Notes: generated by a model not told the origin, from the sequence alone. Shown: positions 16,740 to 24,946, numbered from the stretch's first letter. The stretch is DNA of 64,000 nt from Allobosea sp. (GCF_017308075.1 NZ_JAFKFX010000026.1:216900-280899), one strand, 5' to 3'. Numbers and translations are program-made.

Positions 16740-17936
16740 TCAGTGCTGGACGGAGGGGATCTTCTCGGCCGGCGGGGTGTTGCGGCTGATGCCGCTGCGG
16801 ACGATGCCGTCGATCACGATCATGCCGATGCCGGGCAGGTCGCCGAGCTGGATCGAGTCGAGGAAGTTCCTGCCGGCGGAATGCTGGGCCTTGTCCATGA
16901 AGACGAAATCGGCGCTGCGCCCGACCTCGATCAGCCCGCAATCGAGGCTGCGCATCCGCGCCGTGTTGCCGGTGGCGAAGCAGAAGGCCACTTCAGCCGG
17001 GACATCGCCGAGCGAGGACAGCATCGAGACCATGCGGACGATGCCGAGCGGCTGGACGCCGGAGCCGGCGGGGCCGTCGGTGCCGAGGATGACGCGCTGC
17101 AATTCGCCCATTTCGCGGGCGACGCGCAGCGTGTAGAGCGCGGCGCGCTCATTGCCGTTATGGACGAGTTCGAGGCCGCGCTTGCAGCCCTCGCAGATGC
17201 AGCGGATCTCCTTGTCGGGCAAGGCGGTATGGCCGCCATTGATATGGCCGACGACATCGGTGTCGGCCTCGAGCACCACGTCGGCACCGATCAGGCCGGA
17301 GCCGGGAATCGAGGGGCCGCCGGTGTGGATAGTCGACTGAATCCCATATTTGCGGGCCCAGGCCACCATCTGCTTGGCCCGCGCGCCGTCCTTGACGCCG
17401 CCGAGGCCGACCTCGCCGAGCAGCTTCACGCCGGCATCGGCCAGGTCCTTGAAGTCCTGCTCGACCATGCCGGGCTCGATCACCGGCGCGCCGGCATGGA
17501 TCTTGACGCCGCCGGGGCGAAAGGCGGTGAAGGCGCGCTGGGCATAGATCGCCATGGCCTTGAGCCCGACAATGTCCTTGGGCCGGCCGGGGGTGTGGAC
17601 CTCGCCGGCCGAGATCATGGTGGTGACGCCGCCATGCATGGTCGAATCGATCCAGCCGATCTGGTTCTGGCGCGGCGTCCAGTCGCCGGCGACGGGGTGG
17701 ACATGGCTGTCGATCAGGCCGGGCGAGAGCACGGTGCCGTTGGCGTCGATGACGGTGTCGGCCTGGTCGGTGTCGAGATCCTTGAAGCGGCCGACCGCGG
17801 CGATCCTGCCGCCGATGGCGACGAGCGTGTCGGCGTCCAGGATCGGGCGCTCAATGTCGCCGGAGAGCATCAAGCCGATATTCTTGATCACCAGCTTGTG
17901 GTTGGCGCCGACCGTCGCCGTCTGCAGTTCAGCCAT
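16740..17936 (-). CDS. ena: enamidase (amidohydrolase superfamily)
   Basis: 398-residue amidohydrolase resembling the enamidase of Eubacterium barkeri (about 385 residues), which hydrolyses 1,4,5,6-tetrahydro-6-oxonicotinate to 2-formylglutarate and ammonia. Metal-site motifs are GLIDSHVHP (His 78 and 80), a GEVGLGG glutamate, IHTGG, GHINGG and ILGTDGPAGSG. It would act in the cytosol on the product of 6-hydroxynicotinate reductase. The ATG at 17936 is preferred over upstream starts because the protein fold begins there and a GGGGCGG site precedes it. Operator 4 lies between it and the divergent ferredoxin gene. A different cyclic amide as substrate cannot be excluded. Confidence 0.85.
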   Translation of the reverse strand: MAELQTATVGANHKLVIKNIGLMLSGDIERPILDADTLVAIGGRIAAVGRFKDLDTDQADTVIDANGTVLSPGLIDSHVHPVAGDWTPRQNQIGWIDSTMHGGVTTMISAGEVHTPGRPKDIVGLKAMAIYAQRAFTAFRPGGVKIHAGAPVIEPGMVEQDFKDLADAGVKLLGEVGLGGVKDGARAKQMVAWARKYGIQSTIHTGGPSIPGSGLIGADVVLEADTDVVGHINGGHTALPDKEIRCICEGCKRGLELVHNGNERAALYTLRVAREMGELQRVILGTDGPAGSGVQPLGIVRMVSMLSSLGDVPAEVAFCFATGNTARMRSLDCGLIEVGRSADFVFMDKAQHSAGRNFLDSIQLGDLPGIGMIVIDGIVRSGISRNTPPAEKIPSVQH

Positions 17937-18034
17937 CTCGTTCCGCCCCGTAAGCCTTCGCCGCCTCCTGTGAGGCCTGCGATATCCTCTCCGTCCCGAT
18001 CCCGATTGACAAGTGTGATCGAAGGCGGCATATC

Positions 18035-18048
18035 GTTTGTGTACTAAC
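18035..18048. promoter_or_regulatory. cluster operator 4 between ena and ferredoxin genes
   Basis: GTTTGTGTACTAAC lies in the 159-bp divergent region, 98 bp from the enamidase start and 47 bp from the ferredoxin start. One site could serve both directions and would tie the ferredoxin/reductase pair to the pyridine regulon. Confidence 0.55.
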
Positions 18049-18095
18049 AAGTTTTGCATCTGCCTTCCCAGCCTGTCAAGCGGCAAGGATCACGC

Positions 18096-18425
18096 ATGGC
18101 CTTTGCAGTCACCAGCGCCTGCATCCGTTGCAAATACATGGATTGCGTCGAGGTCTGTCCCGTCGACTGCTTCTATGAAGGCGAGAACATGCTCGTCATC
18201 CATCCTGACGAGTGCATCGATTGCGGCGTCTGCGAGCCGGAATGCCCGGCCGAGGCGATCGTCGCCGACAATGCCGAGGGGGCGGCCGCGTGGCTCGCGC
18301 TCAACGCCAGGCTGGCGCCGCTCTGGCCGAACATCACCGAGAAGCGCGATCCGCCGGCCGATGCGGATGATTGGAAGGGAATACCGGACAAACTCGACCT
18401 TCTTTCCGAACGCGCGGCGATGTGA
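18096..18425 (+). CDS. fdxA: seven-iron ferredoxin (FdxA type)
   Basis: 109-residue ferredoxin with the N-terminal cysteine pattern of 7Fe ferredoxins ([3Fe-4S] plus [4Fe-4S]): Cys 9, 12, 17, 21 and 25, then [12 protein letters not shown] at 40-51, and the usual C-terminal tail. The ATG at 18096 is used because the conserved start [14 protein letters not shown] begins there; an upstream ATG adds 14 unconserved residues. With the ferredoxin-NADP reductase 59 bp downstream it forms a two-gene unit ending in a strong terminator. Likely role: carrying electrons from NADPH to 6-hydroxynicotinate reductase. Confidence 0.9.
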   Translation: MAFAVTSACIRCKYMDCVEVCPVDCFYEGENMLVIHPDECIDCGVCEPECPAEAIVADNAEGAAAWLALNARLAPLWPNITEKRDPPADADDWKGIPDKLDLLSERAAM

Positions 18426-18484
18426 TAGCTGCCTGCCTGCGTTCGATGATCGGCTTTTTCCTGGGCTAACCGAGGAACGACGAG

Positions 18485-19258
18485 ATGAGCAATTTCTACG
18501 AGGAGCGCGTGCTCAGCGTCCATCACTGGACCGATACGCTCTTCAGCTTCACGACGACCCGCGACACGACGTTCCGCTTCAAGAACGGCCAGTTCACGAT
18601 GATCGGCATCAAGGTCGACGAGAAGCCGTTGCTGCGCGCCTATAGCGTCGTCAGCACCAATTACGACGAGAACCTCGAATTCTTCTCGATCAAGGTGCCG
18701 GACGGGCCGCTGACCTCGCGCCTGCAGAACCTCAAGGTCGGCGACCCCATCATCGTCGGCAAGAAGGCGACGGGCACGCTGGTGCTCGACAATCTCAAGG
18801 ACGGCAAGCGCCTGTTCCTGCTCGGCACCGGCACCGGCCTTGCGCCCTTCCTGTCGCTGATCCGCGATCCCGAGACCTATGAGCGCTATGAGAAGGTGGT
18901 GCTGGTGCATGGCTGCCGGCAGGTGGCCGAGCTCGCCTATGGCGAACAGATCACCCAGCACCTGCCCAATGACGAGTTCCTCGGCGAGATGATCCGCGAG
19001 CAGCTGATCTACTATCCGACGGTGACGCGCGAGCCCTTCCGCAATCGTGGCCGCATCACCGATCTGCTGACCTCGGGCCAGCTCTTCGAGGATATCGGCC
19101 TGGGCCCGTTCGATCCCGCCAGCGACCGCTTCATGCTCTGCGGCAGCCCGCAAATGCTGGTCGACCTCAAGAAGATCTTCGAGGACCATGGCATGGAAGA
19201 AGGCAACCATGGCGAGGCCGGCGACTATGTGATCGAGCGCGCCTTCGTCGAGCGCTGA
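18485..19258 (+). CDS. fpr: ferredoxin--NADP(+) reductase
   Basis: 257-residue FAD enzyme of the bacterial Fpr type. The FAD-binding LRAYSVVS segment, the NADP-binding GTGTGLAPFLSLI motif, CGSPQM and the C-terminal YVIERAFVER tail are all present, and the length is standard. It exchanges electrons between NADPH and ferredoxin in the cytosol. The neighbouring ferredoxin and the divergent operator suggest that in this cluster it runs toward ferredoxin reduction, replacing the fermentation-derived reduced ferredoxin of the anaerobic pathway. ATG at 18485 after GAGGAACGACG. Confidence 0.92.
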   Translation: MSNFYEERVLSVHHWTDTLFSFTTTRDTTFRFKNGQFTMIGIKVDEKPLLRAYSVVSTNYDENLEFFSIKVPDGPLTSRLQNLKVGDPIIVGKKATGTLVLDNLKDGKRLFLLGTGTGLAPFLSLIRDPETYERYEKVVLVHGCRQVAELAYGEQITQHLPNDEFLGEMIREQLIYYPTVTREPFRNRGRITDLLTSGQLFEDIGLGPFDPASDRFMLCGSPQMLVDLKKIFEDHGMEEGNHGEAGDYVIERAFVER

Positions 19259-19282
19259 ACCGCCCGATTGAGCGGCAGATAA

Positions 19283-19326
19283 AAAGCAAGCGGCCGGCCC
19301 CGTCATGGGCCGGCCGCTTTGCTTTG
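19283..19326 (+). terminator. Rho-independent terminator after fpr
   Basis: Long inverted repeat, AAAGCAAGCGGCCGGCCC and GGGCCGGCCGCTTTGCTTT, around a six-base CGTCAT loop, with T-rich 3' arm. It begins 24 bp after the fpr stop. Confidence 0.85.
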
Positions 19327-19651
19327 TCGGCACCACTTTTCCTCTGACAGCTCATCCCGGGCGGCCAGGGGAAGAGCAGGGAGCTATCCTTTGCCGGGAA
19401 GGCTCAGGAGCCGGTTCGAGGATGGCAGCCCGTTTTCCTGAGGAGCTGCGGCGCAGCGTCTCGAAGCCTGCTCCCGATGGCTTCAGGTCCCCTGAAGCAT
19501 CCTTCGCGATGCCATCCCTGGCGGAATGGCTCCGCAGGATCAGGCCCGTCTGAAATCGCAAGACGGGTTCTCGGAGCTGGATGCCGGAGCGGCACAGTTT
19601 TCCGCCGATCCGGTCTGACGAAGAGGGCCGAGGGCAGGGCCGCCGCCCGAC
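19327..19651. other. intergenic stretch without a gene
   Basis: 325 bp between the fpr terminator and the 3' end of the transporter operon. It contains imperfect palindromic pieces such as TCAGGTCCCCTGA and a GCTGCGGCGCAGC stem, which look like remnants of intergenic repeats. No conserved reading frame is visible. Confidence 0.5.
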
Positions 19652-20383
19652 CTAGCGATGTGTCAGCTGGCGGTTGAACAGCATCATCAGGCTGTTGCAG
19701 CTCACCGCGAAGACGGTCAGCAGGAGCGCGATCGCCATGATCGTGTCGATCTGGCCGAGATTGATGGCGCTGGTCAGAAGGAAGCCGAGACCGCGCTGCG
19801 AGGCGAACATCTCGCCGATCAGCACGCCGAGCAGGGTCAGCGAAAAGCCGAGGCGCACGCCCGAGATGATCTCCGGCAGGATCGCCGGCAGGATCACGGT
19901 GAAGGCCGATTGCGAAGGCGAAAGGCGCATCACCTGCGAGGTGCGCCGGTAGACCGGCTTCATCTGGCGGATCGCGTTCATCGAGAACAGGGTGATCGGG
20001 ATCAGCCCGTGCATCACGCCGAAGGCGATCTTGGCGGAGATGCCGAGGCCGAAGCAGAGCAGCACCAGCGGGTAGAGCACGACCTTGGGGATAGAATAGA
20101 GCGTGGTCAGGATCGGCTCGGCGACGTTGCCGGCGAGCTTGCGGACCCCGAGTACGATGCCGAGGCTGATGCCGCCGAGCAGCGAGAGGAGGAAAGCGGC
20201 GACGAAGGCCCGCATCGTTTCGCTGATGTTGAGCCAGAACTCGCCGGTGCCGAGCAGCGAGCCGAGCTTGACGACGGTCTGCAATGGCGAGGCGATGGCC
20301 GAGGAGCCGACGAGGAGATGGAAGCCCTGCCAGAGCAGGATGAAGGTCAAAAGGACGATGAGAGTGCCGGCGAGTCTGGGCAT
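19652..20383 (-). CDS. ABC transporter permease (SsuC/TauC type), distal
   Basis: 243-residue inner-membrane permease with about six transmembrane segments and the cytoplasmic EAA-like loop near SGVRLGFSLTLLGVLIGEMF. It belongs to the nitrate/sulfonate/taurine importer class (BPD_transp_1). It is the last gene of a four-gene minus-strand unit (binding protein, ATPase, permease, permease) and 9 bp from the other permease. The unit carries a pyridine-cluster operator at its promoter, so import of nicotinate, quinolinate or a related acid is the likely task. Confidence 0.88.
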   Translation of the reverse strand: MPRLAGTLIVLLTFILLWQGFHLLVGSSAIASPLQTVVKLGSLLGTGEFWLNISETMRAFVAAFLLSLLGGISLGIVLGVRKLAGNVAEPILTTLYSIPKVVLYPLVLLCFGLGISAKIAFGVMHGLIPITLFSMNAIRQMKPVYRRTSQVMRLSPSQSAFTVILPAILPEIISGVRLGFSLTLLGVLIGEMFASQRGLGFLLTSAINLGQIDTIMAIALLLTVFAVSCNSLMMLFNRQLTHR

Positions 20384-20392
20384 GGCGTCACC

Positions 20393-21139
20393 TCACCGCT
20401 GGCGGCGCGCCTGGAGGCGCCGGTCGATCATGTTGAGGATCGTGTTGACGATGGTGACGGTCACCAGCACGAGCAGGATCAGCGCGTACATGTGCCCGTT
20501 CTCGAACAGGTTGTAGGCATAGGCGATGGCGTAGCCGATCCCGGCGCCCGAGAGGATGAACTCCGAGGCGATCACTCCGATGAAGGAATAGGCGACCGAA
20601 AGCTTCACGCCGGTGAAGAGATAAGGCAGCGTCGCCGGCAGCTCGACGAGGAGCGCGGTCTTGGCCCGCGACATCCGGTAGATCTGCGCCGTCTTGCGCA
20701 GCACGCGCGGAATCCGGTCGAGCCCGTTCAGCGTCGCGGTGATCATCGAGACCACGGCGAGCAGCACGGCGATCGCGATGATCGAGGCCGAGCCGACGCC
20801 GAAGAGCGTGATGAAGATCGGATAGAAGACGAAGGTCGGGACGGCATAATAGCTCGCCAGAAGCGGCTCGAGCGCATGGCGCAGCGCCGGCAGCGAGTAG
20901 ATGATCAGGCCGGCGACGAAGCCGAGCACGATCGAGAGCGCCGTCGAGATGGCGATGTTGGTGAAGGTCGTCCGGATATCGGCCGAGAACTGGCCGGTGC
21001 GCAGGATCTCGGCGAGCTCGACCACCATCTGCGAGGGCGCCAGCATCACCATGCGGGGGATGACGCCGACCCGGCAGAGCAGCTCGACCAGGAGGATCAT
21101 CGTCGCGACGACGATCAGGCGCAGCCATTTTTCCGACAT
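20393..21139 (-). CDS. ABC transporter permease (SsuC/TauC type), proximal
   Basis: 248-residue paralogous permease with N-terminal membrane anchor, five or six hydrophobic segments, and the loop TGVKLSVAYSFIGVIASEFILS that contacts the ATPase. It lies 3 bp after the ATPase gene. Two distinct permeases in one operon imply a heterodimeric channel, which is less usual in this importer class, where one gene often supplies a homodimer. Confidence 0.88.
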   Translation of the reverse strand: MSEKWLRLIVVATMILLVELLCRVGVIPRMVMLAPSQMVVELAEILRTGQFSADIRTTFTNIAISTALSIVLGFVAGLIIYSLPALRHALEPLLASYYAVPTFVFYPIFITLFGVGSASIIAIAVLLAVVSMITATLNGLDRIPRVLRKTAQIYRMSRAKTALLVELPATLPYLFTGVKLSVAYSFIGVIASEFILSGAGIGYAIAYAYNLFENGHMYALILLVLVTVTIVNTILNMIDRRLQARRQR

Positions 21140-21142
21140 GGC

Positions 21143-21988
21143 TCAGCTCTTCCCGGCCGACATGATCTTCAGCGCCTCGACGCGCAGCTTCTCCCAGAGC
21201 CGGGCGGTGATGTCGCCGAAATGCGGGGTCGAGACCACGCGGCTGTCGCGGTCGCGCTCCCAGCCGGTTTCGACGAAGTCGATGAAGGTGCCCGGCCTGG
21301 TCGACATCACGCCGACCCGGTCGGACAGCATCGCCGCCTCGTCGAGGGCGTGGGTGATCAGCAGCACCGTGGCCGAGGTTTCGCGCCAGAGCCGCAGCAA
21401 TTCGTCGCCCATCAAGAGGCGGGTCTGCTGGTCGAGCGCGCCGAAGGGCTCGTCGAGCAGGATCAGCCTGGGCTGCATCACCAGGGTGCGGGCGATGCAG
21501 ACCCGCTGGCGCATGCCGCCGGAGAGCTGGGCCGGAAAGGAGGCCGCGAAGTCCTTCAGCCCCATGAAGCCGATGGCATAGTCGACGCGGCGCTGGATCT
21601 CGGCCGGGTCGACGCCGGCGCGCCGGAGCCCGAAGGCGACGTTGTCGCGGACATTGAGCCAGGGAAAGGAGGCGTCCTCCTGGAAGACGACGCCGACCCC
21701 GTCGGGCACGCCGTTGACCGGCTTGCCCTCGAAATGCGCCGTGCCGGCCTGCGGGGCGCTGAGCCCCGCAAGAATGTCGAGCAAGGTCGACTTGCCACAG
21801 CCCGAGGGGCCGACGACCGAGAAGAATTCGCCCTTGGCGAGATCCAGATCGATCGGTCCGAGCGCGTGCAGGGTCGACTTCGGCAGCTGGAAGATCCGCG
21901 TGACGCCGCGCAGCGTCGCATGGGCTTCAACGGGCGCCGGTTGCTGCTTGAGTGTCACGACCTTGGCGCCCGCTGCGGCCGGGTTCAT
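21143..21988 (-). CDS. ABC transporter ATP-binding protein (SsuB/TauB type)
   Basis: 281-residue ATPase with Walker A GPSGCGKST, signature LSGGMRQRV, Walker B LILLDEPFGALD and the switch histidine in LLITHAL. The ATG at 21988 overlaps the stop of the binding-protein gene (ATGA), while the longer open frame upstream is only a shadow of that gene. It energises the two permeases of this operon. Confidence 0.92.
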   Translation of the reverse strand: MNPAAAGAKVVTLKQQPAPVEAHATLRGVTRIFQLPKSTLHALGPIDLDLAKGEFFSVVGPSGCGKSTLLDILAGLSAPQAGTAHFEGKPVNGVPDGVGVVFQEDASFPWLNVRDNVAFGLRRAGVDPAEIQRRVDYAIGFMGLKDFAASFPAQLSGGMRQRVCIARTLVMQPRLILLDEPFGALDQQTRLLMGDELLRLWRETSATVLLITHALDEAAMLSDRVGVMSTRPGTFIDFVETGWERDRDSRVVSTPHFGDITARLWEKLRVEALKIMSAGKS

Positions 21989-22962
21989 TGCTTGGCCTGC
22001 AGATCGGCAGGCAGGAAGGATTTGTCGAGCACGGTCGACCAGTCGATGTCGTTCTTGACCTCGCCGATCAGCTTCAGGCCTTCGACGATACGGTTGAGCT
22101 CGGTGATGCTGAACTCGCCCTCGCTCCACATCTTCGGGCCGATCATGTTGTCGACGGCTTCCTTGGCGACTGCCGGCTCGAGCTTGTAGAGCTTCTCGAT
22201 GATCTTGGCGGTCTCGGCCGGGTCCTTGTAGATCGCCTGCACGCCGGCGCGGCGGCCCGCGATGATCGCCTTGAGCTTGTCGGGGTGCTCCTGCGCGAAT
22301 TTGCGGGTGGTGATGCCGACCGAGGTGGTCATCGGCTTCAGGATGTCGCCGGCCTTGTAGACCGTGCGGTACTTGTCCTTGCGGATGATCGAGAGCGGCT
22401 CGATCAGCACCGAGCCGGCGATCGCGCCCTGCTCGAGCATGGTCAGCGCCGGGACATAGCCGCCGGCGGCGACGCGCTGAACCTTGGCCTGGTCGATGCC
22501 CTTCTCTTTCAGGACCATCAGGAAGAGCATTTCCGAGACGGATTTCGGCGAGGTGATCGCGACCTTCTTGCCGACCAGATCCTCGACGCTCTTCACCTCG
22601 GAGTTCGGCATGGTGACCATCGAGGCCTCGGCGACGCTGCGCGTCCCGGTGTTGACGATGACGAGGTCGAGCCCCTGAGCCTTGGCGGCGAGCGCCGCGG
22701 AGACCGCGACCTCGCCATAGGGCGTCGCGCTGGCGAGGATGTTCCGGACCGTGGTGCCGCCGCCGCCGGAGCCGATGATGCCGGTGATGTCGATGCCGGC
22801 CTGCTTGAACAGCCCCTTCTCCATCGCGACCGCATAGGGTGCGCCATAGAGGCTCGCGCCCCATTGCGTCACGGAAATCTCCTCGGCGCGCACCGGCGCC
22901 TGCAGGCAAAGCATCGTGACCGCAGCAGCCGCGAACTGCCGGAAACCAAAGAAATCCGTCAT
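21985..22962 (-). CDS. ABC transporter substrate-binding protein (NMT1/SsuA-like)
   Basis: 325-residue periplasmic binding protein with a signal peptide (hydrophobic FAAAAVTMLCLQAPVRA, cleavage probably after VRA) and the two-lobe NMT1/THI5-like fold (GLFKQAGIDI, KVAITSPKSVSEML). The ATG at 22962 has a GGGAGAGAG site; an upstream frame would reach into the operator. First gene of the importer operon, operator 5 is 64 bp upstream. Co-regulation suggests a pyridine carboxylate ligand, but the family also binds sulfonates, nitrate and pyrimidine precursors. Confidence 0.88.
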   Translation of the reverse strand: MTDFFGFRQFAAAAVTMLCLQAPVRAEEISVTQWGASLYGAPYAVAMEKGLFKQAGIDITGIIGSGGGGTTVRNILASATPYGEVAVSAALAAKAQGLDLVIVNTGTRSVAEASMVTMPNSEVKSVEDLVGKKVAITSPKSVSEMLFLMVLKEKGIDQAKVQRVAAGGYVPALTMLEQGAIAGSVLIEPLSIIRKDKYRTVYKAGDILKPMTTSVGITTRKFAQEHPDKLKAIIAGRRAGVQAIYKDPAETAKIIEKLYKLEPAVAKEAVDNMIGPKMWSEGEFSITELNRIVEGLKLIGEVKNDIDWSTVLDKSFLPADLQAKQ

Positions 22963-23025
22963 GCCTCTCTCCCGATAAGGTCCATGCCTGCGATTGTTAT
23001 CGTTCCAGCATGCTGCCAAAATTTC

Positions 23026-23039
23026 ATTTGTATACAAAT
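23026..23039. promoter_or_regulatory. cluster operator 5 before the importer operon
   Basis: ATTTGTATACAAAT, a perfect 14-bp palindrome identical to the core of operator 2, 64 bp upstream of the binding-protein ATG. It links transport to the pyridine regulon. Confidence 0.68.
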
Positions 23040-23306
23040 AACGATCTCAGCATGAGGAAATCTTGTCAAGCGGGTAAGGAGCGAGAATCCGCCGGTCTGG
23101 AAGCCGAATTTGGCGGGCGTGGCCGGATGCGGCGCGAGCGGAATCTTCGCCATATCGCAGCCGATATGGTGCCAATTCAATGCTGAAAGCTCCTTTGGAT
23201 CGGCGCGGGGCGCGGCGCCGGAATCGCCGTGTGGCAACGGCGTCAGCATCGGGGGCGACGCCGCGTCTGGCAAGCCCGAATGGGGGGGCGCGGCGGAATT
23301 GATATT

Positions 23307-23320
23307 GTTCGTGTACGAAC
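23307..23320. promoter_or_regulatory. cluster operator 6, no adjacent start codon
   Basis: GTTCGTGTACGAAC matches the consensus, with a G in the centre. It lies 35 bp beyond the 3' end of the GNAT-like gene and 345 bp upstream of the importer operon. No gene starts next to it. Confidence 0.5.
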
Positions 23321-23354
23321 TATCTGGATTTGGGCGATGGCCGGCCGGCAGCGC

Positions 23355-23804
23355 TCAGCTGCGGGGGCACGCCCGCAGCGTGACCCGATCGAGCGCATAG
23401 CCGGCGCGCGCCAGGCTGCGATCGTCGAAGGTCGCGACCGAGACCGGTTCGAGGTCGAGCAGGACGGCAGGCAGTCCGAGTTCGGCCGCCAGTTTGCCGG
23501 CGAAGCGCATCATGGCCCGCATCGGTACCGAGCCCGGGAGCCTGGCCGTGGCGAGTTCGCTGATCTGCAGCGTCGCCTCGTCGCGCAGCGAGCGCTGCAC
23601 GGCGAAGGCGAAGATCGCATGGATGCAGCCGCGGGCATCTTCGAGGACGACGAGGCCGCGCCGGCCGTCCTTGGCGCTGAAGGAGCGCAGATAGCGCGTC
23701 CACTGCGCCTTGCTGATATCGGGATGGAACATGGCGACGAGCTGGTAGGCCCGGCCCGCTTCCGCCGCTCCAATCCGCCGTGCTTGCAGGATATCCTCGG
23801 TCAC
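23355..23804 (-). CDS. GNAT-like hypothetical protein
   Basis: 149 residues with a predicted alternating alpha/beta pattern (AYQLVAMFHPDI, RGLVVLEDARGCIHAIFAFAVQ, LQISELATARL, MMRFAGKLAAELGLPAVLLDLEP) that resembles an acetyltransferase fold, but I do not recognise a close family. The GTG at 23804 is chosen because GGAGGGG lies 9 bp upstream, and because the longer frame would overlap the FNR box at 23860, which should be promoter DNA. It is divergent from the Fnr regulator and may therefore be induced by low oxygen. Confidence 0.65.
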   Translation of the reverse strand: MTEDILQARRIGAAEAGRAYQLVAMFHPDISKAQWTRYLRSFSAKDGRRGLVVLEDARGCIHAIFAFAVQRSLRDEATLQISELATARLPGSVPMRAMMRFAGKLAAELGLPAVLLDLEPVSVATFDDRSLARAGYALDRVTLRACPRS

Positions 23805-23859
23805 CTTGTCACGCCCCTCCCAGGCAGGTGGAGAGGACAGGTGCGGCATCCCGCCCGCA

Positions 23860-23873
23860 TTGATCCGTATCAA
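23860..23873. promoter_or_regulatory. FNR/FixK box between GNAT-like gene and fnr
   Basis: TTGATCCGTATCAA, a perfect TTGAT-N4-ATCAA site in the divergent region, 56 bp from the GNAT-like start and 80 bp from the fnr start. It may activate the GNAT-like gene and autoregulate fnr. Confidence 0.85.
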
Positions 23874-23953
23874 TTACAAATCTAGGGTTTGATGCATGAC
23901 TATTCCCCGGGTCGGCGTGCCCGCCATGCGGGGGCGTAGTGAGGTGAGACGCC

Positions 23954-24676
23954 GTGGATTGCACTGTTTTGGCTTGTGCCCAGCAACGCCCCCAGAAGGC
24001 GGGTTGCCAGAGTTGTGGCATTCGCCCGATGAGCATCTGCGCCTGCCTGGCCTATGACGAGCTCGCTCTGCTCGATGCGCTGGCGCACCCCGTCACCTTC
24101 GGTGCCAAGGAAACGCTGTTCGTTCAGGGCCAGCCGGCCGAGGCGGTCTACAACATCACCGGCGGCACGGTGCGGCTCTACAAGCTCCTGCCCGACGGGC
24201 GCCGGCAGATCGTCGGCTTCGCCCTGCCCGGCGACTTCCTCGGCCTGGCGATGCGCGACGCCTTCGGCTTCTCGGCCGATGCGATCGAGACCGTCACCGC
24301 CTGCGCCTTCCCCCGTTCGGCCTATTCGGCGCTGGTCGACGCCAAGCCGCATCTGCTGCGCCGCCTGCACGACTATGCCACGCATGAGCTGACCCTGGCG
24401 CATGAGCAGATGCTGCTGCTCGGCCGCCGCAATGCCGAAGAGCGGCTGGTCTGCTTCCTGCTGACGATGCGCGAGCGCTGGACGAGGCTCGGACGCTCCT
24501 CGGCGACGGTCGAGCTGCCGATGAGCCGGCAGGATATCGCCGATTTCCTCGGACTGACGATCGAGACGGTCAGCCGAACCTTCAGCAAGCTCGCCAAGAG
24601 CCGCAAGATCCTGATCGTGCCCGATGGCGTGCGTCTGCTCGACATCGAGGGCATGACGAATCTCGCCGCGGCCTGA
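23954..24676 (+). CDS. fnrN: FnrN-type Crp/Fnr oxygen-responsive regulator
   Basis: 240-residue regulator with an N-terminal cysteine cluster (Cys 18, 21, 29, 31) and a central Cys 117, matching the [4Fe-4S] ligands of FNR, so it should sense oxygen directly. A cyclic-nucleotide-like beta barrel follows, and the helix-turn-helix MSRQDIADFLGLTIETVSR carries the E..SR pattern that reads TTGAT sites. The cbb3 oxidase operon with its own FNR box follows 270 bp downstream. It should activate the oxidase genes under low oxygen. The start at 23954 keeps all cysteines. Confidence 0.9.
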   Translation: MDCTVLACAQQRPQKAGCQSCGIRPMSICACLAYDELALLDALAHPVTFGAKETLFVQGQPAEAVYNITGGTVRLYKLLPDGRRQIVGFALPGDFLGLAMRDAFGFSADAIETVTACAFPRSAYSALVDAKPHLLRRLHDYATHELTLAHEQMLLLGRRNAEERLVCFLLTMRERWTRLGRSSATVELPMSRQDIADFLGLTIETVSRTFSKLAKSRKILIVPDGVRLLDIEGMTNLAAA

Positions 24677-24853
24677 AGACTCCATCGCCTAAGGGAGATC
24701 GCGCCGGTCTGGCCTCTCCGGCGGGCTGAATGCGTTGCGGCGGCGATGGGCCTGCCGCGGCGTTTCGCTGCGGTGCAAAATGACCGCGAGCCCGGCGCCG
24801 ACTGGCGCCGTTCCTTCGAAAAACATCAGTATCCTCAGACGCTGCAGGGTCAG

Positions 24854-24867
24854 TTGATCTGTATCAA
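24854..24867. promoter_or_regulatory. FNR/FixK box of ccoNOQP
   Basis: TTGATCTGTATCAA, a perfect site 79 bp upstream of the chosen ccoN start, at a distance suited to class II activation of the oxidase operon. Confidence 0.88.
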
Positions 24868-24946
24868 GGCCGAGCGGCGCGCGCGGGAGTAACTCCCTCG
24901 CTGGGCGGCGTCCGTGTTGCGCTGCAGCGAGAAGAAAGGGTGTCGC

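Larger units (their letters stand above)
22963..23354. other. non-coding region with two cluster operators
   Basis: 392 bp between the binding-protein start and the 3' end of the GNAT-like gene. It carries operators 5 and 6, 281 bp apart. No convincing gene is seen; the short frames present have no family features. A lost divergent gene or a two-site promoter are both possible. Confidence 0.55.

Noticed and set aside
23110-23400. Small plus-strand frame beneath operator 6
   Set aside because: No ribosome site, low-complexity translation and overlap with the end of the GNAT-like gene; insufficient to call a gene.
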